Numbered from the stretch's first letter, positions 1-9,255 are shown. The stretch: 64,000 bases of DNA from Cellulomonas sp. JH27-2 (GCF_014837175.1 NZ_JACYFR010000006.1:186001-250000), one strand, 5' to 3'. Numbers and translations are program-made. Notes: a model not told the origin generated them from the sequence alone.

Positions 1-1275
1 ACCGGGCTGGAGCGCGCCGACCTCGTCGTCGCGTCGCCCGGCCTGGCGCCGCACCACCCGCTGATCGCCGCCGCGCTCGCCCGGGACCTGCCCGTGTGGT
101 CGGAGGTCGAGCTCGCGTGGCGGCTGCGGGCGCCGCGCGCCGACGGCCCCGCGCCGTGGCTCGCCGTCACGGGGACCAACGGCAAGACGACGACGGTGGG
201 CATGCTCGACGCGATCCTGCAGGCCGCGGGCCGGACGTCGGCCGCCGTCGGGAACGTCGGCACGCCCGTGGTGCTGGCGGCGACGGACCCGACCTACGAC
301 GTGCTGGCCGTCGAGCTGTCCAGCTTCCAGCTCCACTTCACGCACTCCATGTCCGCGCAGGCGTCGGCAGTGCTGAACATCGCCGCGGACCACCTGGACT
401 GGCACGGCGACCTCGACGCCTACGCGGCCGACAAGGGCCGCATCTACCAGCGCGCGCAGGTGGCCTGCATCTACAACGTGGCCGACGAGCGCACGATGCG
501 TCTGGTCGAGGAGGCCGACGTCGTCGACGGCGCCGTGGCGGTCGGGTTCACCACCGGGACGCCGCTGGTCGGGCAGGTGGGTCTCGTCGAGGACGTGCTC
601 GTGGACCGCGGGTTCGCGCGGCTGCGGCACACGCACGCCGCCGAGCTCGGCACGCTCGCGGACCTCGCGCAGCTCGCAGGCCCCGACGGGACGGTCCCGC
701 GGCACGTGATCGCCGACGCCCTGGCCGCCGCGTCGCTCGCGCTCGCGCACGGCGTCGAGCCGGCCGCGGTGCGCGACGGGCTGCGCTCGTTCGCGCCGGG
801 CGCGCACAGGATCGAGACCGTGGCCGTGCGCGACGGGGTCGCGTGGGTCGACGACTCCAAGGCCACCAACGCGCACGCCGCCGCGGCGTCTCTCGGGGCG
901 TTCGAGCCGGGTTCGGTCGTGTGGATCGCCGGCGGGCTGGCCAAGGGCGCGCGGTTCGACGACCTGGTCCTTGCGCGGCGTGACCGGTTGGCCGCCGTCG
1001 TCCTGATCGGGGTGGATCGGGAGCCTTTGCGTGATGCGCTGGCCCGACACGCGCCGGATGTGCCGGTGGTCGAGGTCGACGCCGGTGAGACTGGCACGGT
1101 GATGACCCGTGCCGTGCAGGAGGCCCAGCGCCTCGCCGCGCGCGTGCCCGGTGTCGAGACCGGCACGCTCGCCCCGACCGTTCTGCTCGCGCCGGCGTGC
1201 GCGTCCATGGACCAGTTCGCGTCGTACGCGGCGCGGGGGAGCGAGTTCGGCGCCGCGGTGCGGGCGCTCGGATGA
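1..1275 (+). CDS. murD: UDP-N-acetylmuramoylalanine--D-glutamate ligase MurD (5' end outside window)
   Basis: Cytoplasmic Mur ligase that adds D-glutamate to UDP-MurNAc-L-Ala during lipid II precursor synthesis. The reading frame is open from base 1 and the residues before the first internal GTG (94) still read as MurD (SPGLAPHHPLI), so the true start lies upstream. The ATP-binding loop GTNGKTTT is at about 169-192, followed by the central and C-terminal Mur ligase domains; the motif VDDSKATNAHAA is present. The stop overlaps the ftsW ATG by four bases (ATGA), so the two are probably translationally coupled. The visible 425 codons are most of a normal MurD. Confidence 0.95.
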   Translation, partial: TGLERADLVVASPGLAPHHPLIAAALARDLPVWSEVELAWRLRAPRADGPAPWLAVTGTNGKTTTVGMLDAILQAAGRTSAAVGNVGTPVVLAATDPTYDVLAVELSSFQLHFTHSMSAQASAVLNIAADHLDWHGDLDAYAADKGRIYQRAQVACIYNVADERTMRLVEEADVVDGAVAVGFTTGTPLVGQVGLVEDVLVDRGFARLRHTHAAELGTLADLAQLAGPDGTVPRHVIADALAAASLALAHGVEPAAVRDGLRSFAPGAHRIETVAVRDGVAWVDDSKATNAHAAAASLGAFEPGSVVWIAGGLAKGARFDDLVLARRDRLAAVVLIGVDREPLRDALARHAPDVPVVEVDAGETGTVMTRAVQEAQRLAARVPGVETGTLAPTVLLAPACASMDQFASYAARGSEFGAAVRALG

Positions 1276-2498
1276 CGGCGGCGACCCCGCGCGACGTCCC
1301 CGCCGAGCCGGTCCGCTCGCGGCTCGGCCAGTGGAACAGCGCGGTCACGAGCTACTACGTGCTGCTGGGCGCGACCGCCCTGCTGCTCGTCATCGGGCTC
1401 GTCATGGTGCTGTCGAGCTCGAGCGTGGAGTCGCTCGACGAGGGCCACTCGCCGTATGCCGTCTTCTTGAACCAGGCGCAGTTCGCGCTGATCGGGCTGC
1501 CGATCTTCTTCGTGCTGATGCGGCTGCCGGTACGGGTGCTCAAGGCGGTCGCGTGGCCGGCTCTCGGTGCAGGTGTGCTGCTCCAGCTCCTGGTCTTCTC
1601 GCCTCTGGGCCGGTCCACGGGCGGAAACACCGGCTGGATCTACCTGGGGTCGTTCTCCGCGCAGCCGTCAGAGGCGCTCAAGCTCGCCCTCGCCGTGTGG
1701 CTTGGCGTGGTCCTCGCGCGCAAGCAGGCGCTGCTGCAGCGCTGGCAGCACGTCTTCGTGCCGGCCGTGATCGTGGCGGCCGGTGCCATCGGGCTGGTCC
1801 TGCTCGGGCACGACCTCGGCACGGCGATGGTCATGATCCTTCTCGTTTTCGGCGCGCTGTTCGTTGCCGGCGTTCCCATGAAGATGTTCGCCGTCGCAGG
1901 TGCCGCCGGCATCGGCGTGGTCATCGCGCTGGCGCAGACCAGCAACCGGACGGCGCGCATCGGCAGCTGGCTCGACAGCTCGACGTGCAGCAACTCGGGT
2001 GCCTGCTACCAGACGCTGCACGGCGGCTGGGGCCTGGCCAGCGGCGGTATCGGCGGCCTGGGCCTGGGCCAGAGCCGCGAGAAGTGGTCGTACCTGCCGG
2101 CCGCGCACAACGACTTCATCTTCGCGATCCTCGGCGAGGAGCTGGGCCTGGTCGGCACGCTCATCGTGCTCGGTCTCTTCGGCCTGCTGGCCTTCGCCAT
2201 GATCCGTGTCATCCGTCGCCACCCGGACCCGTTCGTGCAGATCACGACGGGTGCGATCCTGTGCTGGATCATCGGGCAGGCGCTGCTCAACGTCGCGGTC
2301 GTCATCGGCCTCGCCCCCGTCATCGGAGTTCCCTTGCCCCTCGTCTCGGCCGGAGGTTCGGCGCTGATCATGACGATGGCCGCGCTCGGCGTGGTCATCT
2401 CCTTCGCCCGCAGCGAGCCCGGCGCGGCCGAGGCGCTCGCCGCGCGACCCGGAGTGGTCCGGCGCTCGCTCGCCGTGATCGGGCGGGCCCGTGGCTGA
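1272..2498 (+). CDS. ftsW: septal peptidoglycan glycosyltransferase FtsW (SEDS family)
   Basis: Polytopic membrane protein of 408 aa that polymerises lipid II at the division septum together with a cognate class B PBP. SEDS landmarks are present: QPSE in the early loop, GHDLGTAM, the PAAHNDFIFAILGEELG block and the C-terminal GVPLPLVSAGGS. About ten hydrophobic segments are visible. The ATG at 1272 overlaps the murD stop and gives a family-like N-terminus with a short cytoplasmic tail; an in-frame upstream GTG (1197) would lie deep inside murD and is rejected. It overlaps murG by eight bases. FtsW rather than RodA is inferred from the dcw context. Confidence 0.95.
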   Translation: MTAATPRDVPAEPVRSRLGQWNSAVTSYYVLLGATALLLVIGLVMVLSSSSVESLDEGHSPYAVFLNQAQFALIGLPIFFVLMRLPVRVLKAVAWPALGAGVLLQLLVFSPLGRSTGGNTGWIYLGSFSAQPSEALKLALAVWLGVVLARKQALLQRWQHVFVPAVIVAAGAIGLVLLGHDLGTAMVMILLVFGALFVAGVPMKMFAVAGAAGIGVVIALAQTSNRTARIGSWLDSSTCSNSGACYQTLHGGWGLASGGIGGLGLGQSREKWSYLPAAHNDFIFAILGEELGLVGTLIVLGLFGLLAFAMIRVIRRHPDPFVQITTGAILCWIIGQALLNVAVVIGLAPVIGVPLPLVSAGGSALIMTMAALGVVISFARSEPGAAEALAARPGVVRRSLAVIGRARG

Positions 2499-3627
2499 CG
2501 CGCGTTCCGTCCTGCTGGCCGGCGGCGGCACCGCGGGGCACGTCAATCCGCTGCTGGCGGTGGCCGACGAGCTGCGCCGCCGCGACCCGGCCACGATCCT
2601 GACCGTGCTCGGCACGACGCAGGGGCTCGAGGCGCGGCTGGTGCCGGAGCACGGGCTGCCGCTCGCCCCGGTCCCGCGCGTCCCGCTGCCTCGTCGGCCG
2701 TCGGCCGACCTGCCGCGTCTGCCCGCCAACCTGCGCGCGGCCGTCCGTGCGGCGGGGAAGGCGATCGACGAGTCCGGCGCGCGCGTCGTCGTCGGCTTCG
2801 GCGGCTACGTCTCGACGCCCGCCTACCTCGCCGCCCGCAAGCGCCGCATCCCGGTGGTCATCCACGAGCAGAACGCCCGCCCCGGCCTGGCCAACCGCCT
2901 GGGAGCCCGGTGGGCGGCCGCCGTGGCCGTGACGTTCGACGGGACGAGGCTGCGCGGTGCGCAGCTGACGGGCCTCCCGCTGCGGGCCCCCATCGCCGAC
3001 CTCGTCGCGGAGCGCGCCCGCGACGCGGACGCGGCCCGGGCAGCGGGAGCCGCCGAGCTGGGCCTGGACCCCGCGCTGCCCACGCTGGTCGTCACCGGCG
3101 GCTCGAGCGGCGCCGCGAGCATCAACGCGGCGGCCGCCGGAGCGGCGGCGGACCTGCTGGCCGCCGGCGTGCAGGTCCTGCACCTGACGGGCATCGGCAA
3201 GGCCGAGCCCGTGCAGGCGGCCCTGGCCGGCGTGCCCGGCAGCGAGCGCTACCACGTGCGCGAGTACCTGACGCAGATGCAGCACGCGCTGTCCGTCGCG
3301 GACGTCATGCTGGGGCGGTCCGGCGCCGGCACGGTCTGCGAGCAGGCCGCGCTGGGGATCCCCGCCGTGTACGTCCCACTGCCCGTGGGCAACGGTGAAC
3401 AGCGGCTCAACGCCGCCGACGTGGTCGCTGCGGGCGGCGGTGTGCTGGTCGAGGACGACGACCTGGACGCCGACTGGATCCGCACGCACCTGCCCGTCCT
3501 GCTGGTGGGGGACGAGGCGCCTGCGACCCGGGCCCGGATGGCCGCCGCAGCGGCGAGCGTCGGGGTGCGGGACGCCGCGGCGCGCGTCGCGGACCTCGTC
3601 GAGGCGCAGCTGAGGACCAGGCCGTGA
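2491..3627 (+). CDS. murG: UDP-GlcNAc--lipid I transferase MurG
   Basis: Membrane-associated GT-B glycosyltransferase (378 aa) that adds GlcNAc to lipid I to make lipid II. The N-terminal glycine-rich loop GGTAGHVNP (residues 12-20) is the actinobacterial form of the MurG G-loop. VIHEQNARPGLANR and the C-terminal donor-binding region GRSGAGTVCEQAALGIPAVYVPLP are present. The GTG start at 2491 lies inside the end of ftsW, and the stop overlaps the murC start, consistent with one transcript. Confidence 0.95.
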   Translation: MADARSVLLAGGGTAGHVNPLLAVADELRRRDPATILTVLGTTQGLEARLVPEHGLPLAPVPRVPLPRRPSADLPRLPANLRAAVRAAGKAIDESGARVVVGFGGYVSTPAYLAARKRRIPVVIHEQNARPGLANRLGARWAAAVAVTFDGTRLRGAQLTGLPLRAPIADLVAERARDADAARAAGAAELGLDPALPTLVVTGGSSGAASINAAAAGAAADLLAAGVQVLHLTGIGKAEPVQAALAGVPGSERYHVREYLTQMQHALSVADVMLGRSGAGTVCEQAALGIPAVYVPLPVGNGEQRLNAADVVAAGGGVLVEDDDLDADWIRTHLPVLLVGDEAPATRARMAAAAASVGVRDAAARVADLVEAQLRTRP

Positions 3628-5036
3628 GCGCGCTGCAGGACCTGGGTCGCGTCCACCTGGTGGGTGTGGGCGGCGCGGGCATGTCCGCGATCGCGGCGCT
3701 GCTGGCCGCGCGCGGGCTGGAGGTCAGCGGGTCGGACGCCGCCGACGGCCCGGCGCTGCCGGGCCTGCGCGCCGCCGGGGTCGCGGTCCACGTCGGTCAC
3801 GACGCCGCGCTCGTCGAGGGCGTCGACACGCTGGTCGTCTCGTCGGCCGTCCGCGAGACGAACCCCGAGCTGGCCGCCGCACGCATGCGCGGGATCGCCG
3901 TGCTGCACCGCTCGCAGGCGCTCGCCGCGCTCATGGCCGACCGCGACGCCGTGGCCGTCGCCGGGGCGCACGGCAAGACGACGACGAGCGCGATGGTCGC
4001 CTCTGCGCTGCTCGCTGCCGGGACGGACCCGTCGTTCGCGATCGGCGGCACCGTGATCACCGCCGACGGAGTGCTGGGTGGTGCGCGGGACGGCGCCGGC
4101 GCGTTCGTCGCGGAGGCCGACGAGTCCGACGGCTCGTTCCTGGCCTACGAGCCGACCGTCGCCGTCGTGACCAATGTCGAGCCCGATCACCTGGACCACT
4201 ACGGCACGCGCGAGGCGTTCGAGGACGCGTTCGTCGCGTTCGCGGGGCGCGTCCGCGTCGGGGGCACGCTCGTGGCGTGCGCGGACGACGACGGGTCCGC
4301 GCGGCTCGTGGCGCGCGTCCGCGACGACCTCGCCGCGCGGGACGTCACGGTCGTCACCTACGGCATCGACGCGTCCGCGGACGTCGTCGTCGCCCCGGCA
4401 TCGGACGCGCCGGGTGCGTGGTCCGCACGCGTGACCGGGCTCGGTGCGAGCGTCGTCGTCGACCTGGCCGTGCCGGGTGCCCACAACGCGCTGAACGCGG
4501 CCGGAGCGTGGGCCGCGTGCGTCCGGCTCGGCACGGACCCGCAGGCCGCCGCCGACGGGCTCTCGACGTTCCGCGGCACGGGCCGCCGGTTCGAGGACCG
4601 CGGCACGGTGGCGGGCGTCCGTGTGGTCGACGACTACGCGCACCACCCCACGGAGGTGGCCGCGCTGCTGCGGGCCGCCCGCTCCGTCGTGGGCACGGGG
4701 CGCGTCCTCGTGGTCTTCCAGCCGCACCTGTACTCGCGCACCCGCACGTTCGCGGCCGAGTTCGGTGCCGCGTTCGACCTTGCGGACGTCGTCGTGATCA
4801 CCGACGTGTACGCCGCGCGCGAGGACCTCGACCCCGACGTCACCGGCCAGATGATCGTCGAGCGAGTCCCCACCTCGGGGCGGGCGACGTTCGTGCCCGA
4901 CAAGCACGACGCCGCGACCTGGCTCGCCGACCAGGCTCGTCCCGGTGACCTGGTGCTGACCGTGGGGGCCGGCGACGTGACCGGCCTGGGTGCGGTGATC
5001 CTGGACCGGCTCGAAGGACGCGGGCAGGACGCATGA
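3624..5036 (+). CDS. murC: UDP-N-acetylmuramate--L-alanine ligase MurC
   Basis: Cytoplasmic Mur ligase (470 aa) adding L-alanine to UDP-MurNAc, the first amino acid of the stem peptide. It has the N-terminal Rossmann motif GVGGAGMSAIA, the ATP loop GAHGKTTTSAMV, the conserved EADESDGSF segment and DDYAHHPTE in the C-terminal domain. The GTG at 3624 overlaps the murG stop by four bases, and its own stop overlaps the ftsQ ATG. Confidence 0.96.
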   Translation: MSALQDLGRVHLVGVGGAGMSAIAALLAARGLEVSGSDAADGPALPGLRAAGVAVHVGHDAALVEGVDTLVVSSAVRETNPELAAARMRGIAVLHRSQALAALMADRDAVAVAGAHGKTTTSAMVASALLAAGTDPSFAIGGTVITADGVLGGARDGAGAFVAEADESDGSFLAYEPTVAVVTNVEPDHLDHYGTREAFEDAFVAFAGRVRVGGTLVACADDDGSARLVARVRDDLAARDVTVVTYGIDASADVVVAPASDAPGAWSARVTGLGASVVVDLAVPGAHNALNAAGAWAACVRLGTDPQAAADGLSTFRGTGRRFEDRGTVAGVRVVDDYAHHPTEVAALLRAARSVVGTGRVLVVFQPHLYSRTRTFAAEFGAAFDLADVVVITDVYAAREDLDPDVTGQMIVERVPTSGRATFVPDKHDAATWLADQARPGDLVLTVGAGDVTGLGAVILDRLEGRGQDA

Positions 5037-6112
5037 GCCCGTCGCGCCCACCCCGACCCGTCGTCCACGCGCCGGCGCGGCCCGCGACGCCGCGACCGAA
5101 GCCACCCACCTCCGGGGCGACCCCGGCCGCGACGAGGCCAACGTCGGCCGCGGAGCGCGACGAGGCACGTGGCGGGACCCGAGGTGAGGCTCCGGCGACC
5201 GCTCCGGTCGCACCCGCGCGGCCCGTCGCGGCGAGCGCACCGGCGGGGACGGCCACGGCGACCGGAACGGTCCGCAACGTGTCCACGTACTCAGCCTCGG
5301 GCCGGCGGCTGTCGGGTTCGTCCGCACCGGGCGCCCCGGCCACGTCGGCGCCGCGGTTCTCCGTCAAGATCCCCGAGGTCGTCTCGCGGACGTCGACCGC
5401 CCGGTTCGCCGAGCGGGCCAGGGCCCGGCGCCGGCTCGCGCGTCGACAGCTCGCGATGATCGCGGGCGGCGTGGTGGGCGTGCTCGCCATCGCCTGGCTG
5501 CTCTTCTTCTCGCCGGTGCTCGCGCTGGACACCGATCAGGTGACCGTCTCGGGGGCCGGGTCGGTGGTCGCGGTCGACCAGGTGCTGGCCGTCGTCGACC
5601 AGCGGGCCGACGTCCCGCTGCCGCGGCTCGACACGATCACGATGCGCGACGAGATCCTGGACGTCCCGGGGGTCCGGGGTGCGCGTGTGATGAGGGACTG
5701 GCCGCACGGCGTCTCGGTGACCCTGGTGGCGCGCGAACCTGTCGCGGCGGTGCCTGACGGCTCGCGGTTCGCCCTGCTGGACATGGACGGGGTGCAGGTG
5801 GGGCGCGTGGACAGCGCGCCGAAGGGCCTGCCGGTCGTGGACGTGCCGGTGGGGGACAAGCGCACCTTGGACGCGGTCCTGTCCGTGCTCGAGCAGCTGC
5901 CGGACAAGGTGCTCGCGGACGTGAAGAGCGTCTCGGCCCGGACGCAGGACACGGTGACCATGAACCTGCGCGACGGCGTGCGCGTCGACTGGGGGAGCGC
6001 GACGCGGACGCCGCTGAAGATCGCGGTGCTCGACGCCCTGCGCGCATCGAAGGCGGGCAAGGACGCGAAGGTCATCGACGTCTCGGCGCCGGAGCTCCCG
6101 GTCACGCGATGA
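5033..6112 (+). CDS. ftsQ: cell division protein FtsQ/DivIB
   Basis: Bitopic divisome protein of 359 aa. Residues 1-120 are a long Pro/Ala/Arg-rich cytoplasmic tail, followed by an Arg-rich stretch, one membrane segment at about 142-163, then a POTRA domain (begins near DQVTVSGAG) and the FtsQ beta domain. The long disordered cytoplasmic tail is typical of actinobacterial FtsQ. The start is the ATG overlapping the murC stop (ATGA). It is the last gene before the ftsZ regulatory gap. Confidence 0.93.
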   Translation: MSPSRPPRPVVHAPARPATPRPKPPTSGATPAATRPTSAAERDEARGGTRGEAPATAPVAPARPVAASAPAGTATATGTVRNVSTYSASGRRLSGSSAPGAPATSAPRFSVKIPEVVSRTSTARFAERARARRRLARRQLAMIAGGVVGVLAIAWLLFFSPVLALDTDQVTVSGAGSVVAVDQVLAVVDQRADVPLPRLDTITMRDEILDVPGVRGARVMRDWPHGVSVTLVAREPVAAVPDGSRFALLDMDGVQVGRVDSAPKGLPVVDVPVGDKRTLDAVLSVLEQLPDKVLADVKSVSARTQDTVTMNLRDGVRVDWGSATRTPLKIAVLDALRASKAGKDAKVIDVSAPELPVTR

Positions 6113-6210
6113 CGTCCTCGATCGAGGTCGAGGAGAACTACCCGATGCTCGTCGGCGACACGCGCGGCGCGGTCGTTGATCGGCGGCAGGTGGCGACCTA
6201 CGGTCACGCA

Positions 6211-6238
6211 CTGACAGCACACCTGACATAACTATAAC
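6211..6238 (+). promoter_or_regulatory. candidate promoter upstream of ftsZ
   Basis: An A/T-rich island in otherwise very GC-rich DNA. CTGACA (6211-6216) and TATAAC (6233-6238) lie 16 bases apart and resemble a sigma-70-type -35/-10 pair. It sits about 100 bases before the ftsZ start. Overlapping inverted repeats start inside the proposed -10. Confidence 0.55.
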
Positions 6239-6262
6239 CCTCAACCTGAGGGTGAAGGTTGA
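6237..6262 (+). promoter_or_regulatory. two overlapping dyads upstream of ftsZ
   Basis: ACCCTCA-acc-TGAGGGT (6237-6253) is a perfect 7-bp inverted repeat. TCAACCT (6241-6247) pairs perfectly with AGGTTGA (6256-6262). The two share bases and cannot form together, so this may be a two-site operator or a pair of alternative RNA hairpins at the start of the ftsZ transcript. The rest of the ftsQ-ftsZ gap (6113-6338) shows no gene. Confidence 0.6.
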
Positions 6263-6338
6263 ATCCGGAGTCGGCGCGTCGGCCCCGAGAACACCGCGGC
6301 CAGGCCGCGTTCAGCACCGAGAACGAGAGGCACCCACC

Positions 6339-7604
6339 GTGGCAGCTCCGCAGAACTATCTGGCGGTCATCAAGGTCGTCGGTATCGGCGGCGGCGGCGT
6401 CAACGCCGTGAACCGCATGATCGAGGTCGGCCTCAAGGGTGTCGAGTTCATCGCCGTCAACACCGACGCCCAGGCCCTGCTCATGTCCGACGCGGACGTC
6501 AAGCTGGACGTGGGCCGCGAGCTCACGCGCGGTCTCGGTGCCGGTGCGGACCCCGAGGTCGGCAAGAAGGCAGCCGAGGACCACGCGGAGGAGATCGAGG
6601 ACGTCCTGCGTGGCGCCGACATGGTCTTCGTCACCGCGGGCGAGGGCGGCGGCACGGGTACCGGCGGTGCGCCGGTCGTCGCGCGCATCGCACGCTCGCT
6701 CGGAGCCCTGACCATCGGTGTCGTCACGCGGCCGTTCACGTTCGAGGGTCGCCGCCGCTCGGTCCAGGCCGACGCCGGGATCGACGCGCTGCGTGCCGAG
6801 GTCGACACGCTCATCGTCATCCCGAACGACCGCCTGCTGCAGATCTCCGACCGGTCCGTCTCGGTGCTGTCCGCGTTCCACTCGGCCGACCAGGTGCTGC
6901 TGTCGGGTGTCCAGGGCATCACGGACCTCATCACCACGCCGGGTCTGATCAACCTCGACTTCGCCGACGTGAAGTCGGTCATGCAGGGCGCCGGCTCGGC
7001 GCTCATGGGCATCGGCTTCGCGCGCGGCGACGACCGTGCGGTCCAGGCCGCCGAGATGGCGATCTCGTCGCCGCTGCTCGAGGCGAGCATCGACGGTGCG
7101 CACGGCGTGCTGCTGTCGATCCAGGGCGGCTCGGACCTCGGTCTGTTCGAGATCAACGAGGCCGCCCGCCTGGTGCAGGAGGCCGCGCACCCCGAGGCGA
7201 ACATCATCTTCGGTGCCGTCATCGACGACGCCCTGGGCGACGAGGTCCGCGTGACCGTCATCGCGGCCGGCTTCGACGGCGGCTCCCCGCAGGTGCGTCG
7301 CGACTCGCGTGCGCTCGGCCAGGTGAGCGGGGCGGCCGCGCCGCGCCAGGTCACCGCGCCCGCGTCGGTCGAGCCGGCGCGCGTGCCCGCGCCCCGCACG
7401 GAGGCGCCCGACGAGCTGACGGCGCCGGTCCCGTCCGCGGGGCCGACCACGTCGAGCCAGCCCGTCGTCCCCGCGTTCCTGTCCACCGAGGCCGAGCCCG
7501 TCCCGATCACCGGGGCGCTCGAGGTGCCGCGCATCTTCTCCGAGGACGCCCCGCGGCGTGAGCGCGAGCGCGACGAGCTGGACGTGCCCGACTTCCTCAA
7601 GTGA
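6339..7604 (+). CDS. ftsZ: cell division GTPase FtsZ
   Basis: Tubulin-like GTPase that forms the Z ring (421 aa). [13 protein letters not shown] near the N-terminus, the tubulin signature [13 protein letters not shown] and the T7 loop [11 protein letters not shown] are all present. A variable Pro/Ala/Thr linker of about 100 residues leads to the conserved C-terminal peptide [10 protein letters not shown], which binds SepF/FtsW partners in actinobacteria. The GTG at 6339 is chosen because AGAGG at 6326-6330 sits eight bases upstream and the protein then begins as family members do; an in-frame ATG at 6252 would add 29 unlikely residues and read through the dyads. Confidence 0.97.
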   Translation: MAAPQNYLAVIKVVGIGGGGVNAVNRMIEVGLKGVEFIAVNTDAQALLMSDADVKLDVGRELTRGLGAGADPEVGKKAAEDHAEEIEDVLRGADMVFVTAGEGGGTGTGGAPVVARIARSLGALTIGVVTRPFTFEGRRRSVQADAGIDALRAEVDTLIVIPNDRLLQISDRSVSVLSAFHSADQVLLSGVQGITDLITTPGLINLDFADVKSVMQGAGSALMGIGFARGDDRAVQAAEMAISSPLLEASIDGAHGVLLSIQGGSDLGLFEINEAARLVQEAAHPEANIIFGAVIDDALGDEVRVTVIAAGFDGGSPQVRRDSRALGQVSGAAAPRQVTAPASVEPARVPAPRTEAPDELTAPVPSAGPTTSSQPVVPAFLSTEAEPVPITGALEVPRIFSEDAPRRERERDELDVPDFLK

Positions 7605-7610
7605 GCTGAC

Positions 7611-8339
7611 GTGATCGACCAGGTGGACCTCGGTCCGGGCGTCCGGGCCGGGTTCACCGATCGCCACGGCGGCGTCAGTCTGGCGCCGTACGACGGGCTC
7701 AACCTGGGCGACCACGTGGGCGACGACCCGGACGCCGTCGCCGAGAACCGGCGGCGCGTGGCCGAGTGGCTCGGTGCGCCGCTCGTGCTCGCACGCCAGG
7801 TGCACGGGAGCCGCGTCGTCGTCCTGGCGTCCCCGGCGGACGCCGGTGAGGCGGACGGCCTCGTGTCGGTCGACCCAGGCGTGGCCGTCGGGGTGATGGT
7901 GGCCGACTGTGTCCCTGTCCTCCTGGCCGACCACGCGGCGGGTGTGGTCGGCGCCGCTCACGCCGGCCGGCCAGGTCTCGTCGACGGCGTCCTGCAGGCG
8001 ACCGTCGCCGCGATGGTGGAGGCTGGGGCGCGCGTCGAGCGGATGGTCGCCGCGCTCGGTCCGAGCGTCCAGGGAGTTTCCTACGAGGTGCCCGCGGCGA
8101 TGCGCGACGACGTGGTGGCGCGCGTGCCGGGCACGGCGGCCACGACGTCGTGGGGAACTCCCGCGCTCGACCTGCCGTCGGGGGTCGCCGCCGTGCTGGC
8201 CGACCAGGGCGTGACGACGGTCGTGCGGAGCGACGTCGACACGTACCTCGAGTCCCGCGTCTACTCCTTCCGTCGCGACGGGCGGACCGGCCGGTTCGCG
8301 GGTGTGATCAGGCCCTTGACAAAACATGGGATCACCTGA
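7611..8339 (+). CDS. pgeF: peptidoglycan editing factor PgeF (YlmD/YfiH, laccase-domain family)
   Basis: 242 aa member of the family formerly called polyphenol oxidase or laccase domain. Characterised relatives act on purine nucleosides or remove misincorporated amino acids from UDP-MurNAc peptides. Metal-site motifs are visible: ARQVHGSRVV, VADCVPVLLAD and VGAAHAGRPGLVDGV. The usual HAGWRG reads HAGRPG here, so the Trp is missing, but the His is kept. The GTG start is six bases after the ftsZ stop, with no strong ribosome site, suggesting coupling to ftsZ. Confidence 0.88.
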   Translation: MIDQVDLGPGVRAGFTDRHGGVSLAPYDGLNLGDHVGDDPDAVAENRRRVAEWLGAPLVLARQVHGSRVVVLASPADAGEADGLVSVDPGVAVGVMVADCVPVLLADHAAGVVGAAHAGRPGLVDGVLQATVAAMVEAGARVERMVAALGPSVQGVSYEVPAAMRDDVVARVPGTAATTSWGTPALDLPSGVAAVLADQGVTTVVRSDVDTYLESRVYSFRRDGRTGRFAGVIRPLTKHGIT

Positions 8340-8391
8340 ACGGCATGGGACTTCGGGCGTGTCGCGCCTGAGGCCTCGTCGTTCACGTTGC

Positions 8392-8397
8392 TAGCGT
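8392..8397 (+). promoter_or_regulatory. candidate -10 (TAGCGT) for sepF
   Basis: TAGCGT lies in the 142-base gap between pgeF and sepF, about 85 bases before the chosen sepF start. No clear -35 is seen. In several actinobacteria this gap is occupied by the PLP-protein gene ylmE/yggS; nothing coding is visible here. Confidence 0.4.
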
Positions 8398-8481
8398 GGT
8401 CGACGAGCTGGACCCCCGGTGACCACGCCGGGCCAGGGTCCTCACGTTATGCCGGAGCTGTCCGGGGGAGGGGCGAAGGCC

Positions 8482-8961
8482 ATGGCCGGAGCGCTGCGCA
8501 AGACGATGCTGTACCTCGGGCTGGCCGACGACCGCGGTGAGCACGAGGAGTACCTCGACGAGTACGACGGGGGAGAGATGCCGGCAGAAGAGCACGAGCA
8601 CGAGGCCCAGGTCACCCCGCTGCGACCCGCGCGCGTCACGCACGCGCCGGTGCAGGAGGCGCCGTCTGCGGGTGAGCTTCGTCGCATCACCACGATCCAC
8701 CCGCGCTCGTACAACGACGCCCGCAAGATCGGTGAGGCGTTCCGCGAGGGCATCCCGGTGATCATGAACCTCACCGACATGGACGACGCGGACGCGAAGC
8801 GGCTGGTCGACTTCTCGGCCGGCCTGATCTTCGGCCTGCACGGTGCTATCGAGCGGGTGACGGCCAAGGTCTTCCTGCTCTCGCCGTCGCACGTCGAGGT
8901 CTCGGGCGAGGCGGGTGCGCGTGACCCCGGTCAGCGTGCCGGCTTCTACAACCAGAGCTGA
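8482..8961 (+). CDS. sepF: cell division protein SepF
   Basis: 159 aa FtsZ-binding protein that anchors and organises the Z ring in Gram-positive bacteria lacking FtsA. The N-terminus [17 protein letters not shown] is a probable amphipathic membrane-binding helix. An acidic linker follows, then the SepF fold ([20 protein letters not shown]...[23 protein letters not shown]). The ATG at 8482 is preferred over GTG 8419 or ATG 8449 because a GGGGGAGGGG run lies about ten bases upstream and the protein then starts like its family. Confidence 0.93.
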   Translation: MAGALRKTMLYLGLADDRGEHEEYLDEYDGGEMPAEEHEHEAQVTPLRPARVTHAPVQEAPSAGELRRITTIHPRSYNDARKIGEAFREGIPVIMNLTDMDDADAKRLVDFSAGLIFGLHGAIERVTAKVFLLSPSHVEVSGEAGARDPGQRAGFYNQS

Positions 8962-8964
8962 TTC

Positions 8965-9255
8965 GTGCGGGTAGTCCTCTCTGTCGCCTACCTGGCGCTG
9001 CTGCTCTTCTTCATCCTGCTGCTCGTGCGGCTGGTGCTGGACTGGGTCCAGGTCTTCGCGCGCTCGTGGCGACCGACCGGCGTCGTGCTGGTGATCGCCG
9101 AGGCGACCTACACGGTGACGGACCCGCCGCTGCGGCTGCTGCGGCGGATCATCCCGCCGCTCCGGATCGGGTCGGTGGCGCTCGACCTGGGCTTCATGAT
9201 CCTGTTCATCGCGTGCACGATCGGGCTGTCGATCCTGGGCGGCTACGCGATGTGA
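8965..9255 (+). CDS. yggT: YggT family membrane protein (YlmG)
   Basis: 96 aa integral membrane protein of the YggT/YlmG family, conserved next to sepF in Gram-positive division clusters; biochemical role not settled. Two hydrophobic segments (residues about 4-27 and 70-95) flank a loop with the family motif TDPPLRLLRRIIPPLR. The GTG start is three bases after the sepF stop. Confidence 0.88.
   Translation: MRVVLSVAYLALLLFFILLLVRLVLDWVQVFARSWRPTGVVLVIAEATYTVTDPPLRLLRRIIPPLRIGSVALDLGFMILFIACTIGLSILGGYAM

Noticed and set aside
1668..2729. Long antisense frame opposite ftsW and murG
   Set aside because: Shadow of the plus-strand genes with low-complexity Arg/Asp/Glu composition and no recognisable domain.
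6113..6210. Possible short gene or element after ftsQ, including the palindrome CCTCGATCGAGG (6116-6127)
   Set aside because: No coding pattern, and a single 12-base palindrome in GC-rich DNA is weak evidence by itself.
8965..9255. YggT region as a frameshifted transporter fragment
   Set aside because: Length, start and loop motif match the complete small YggT family.
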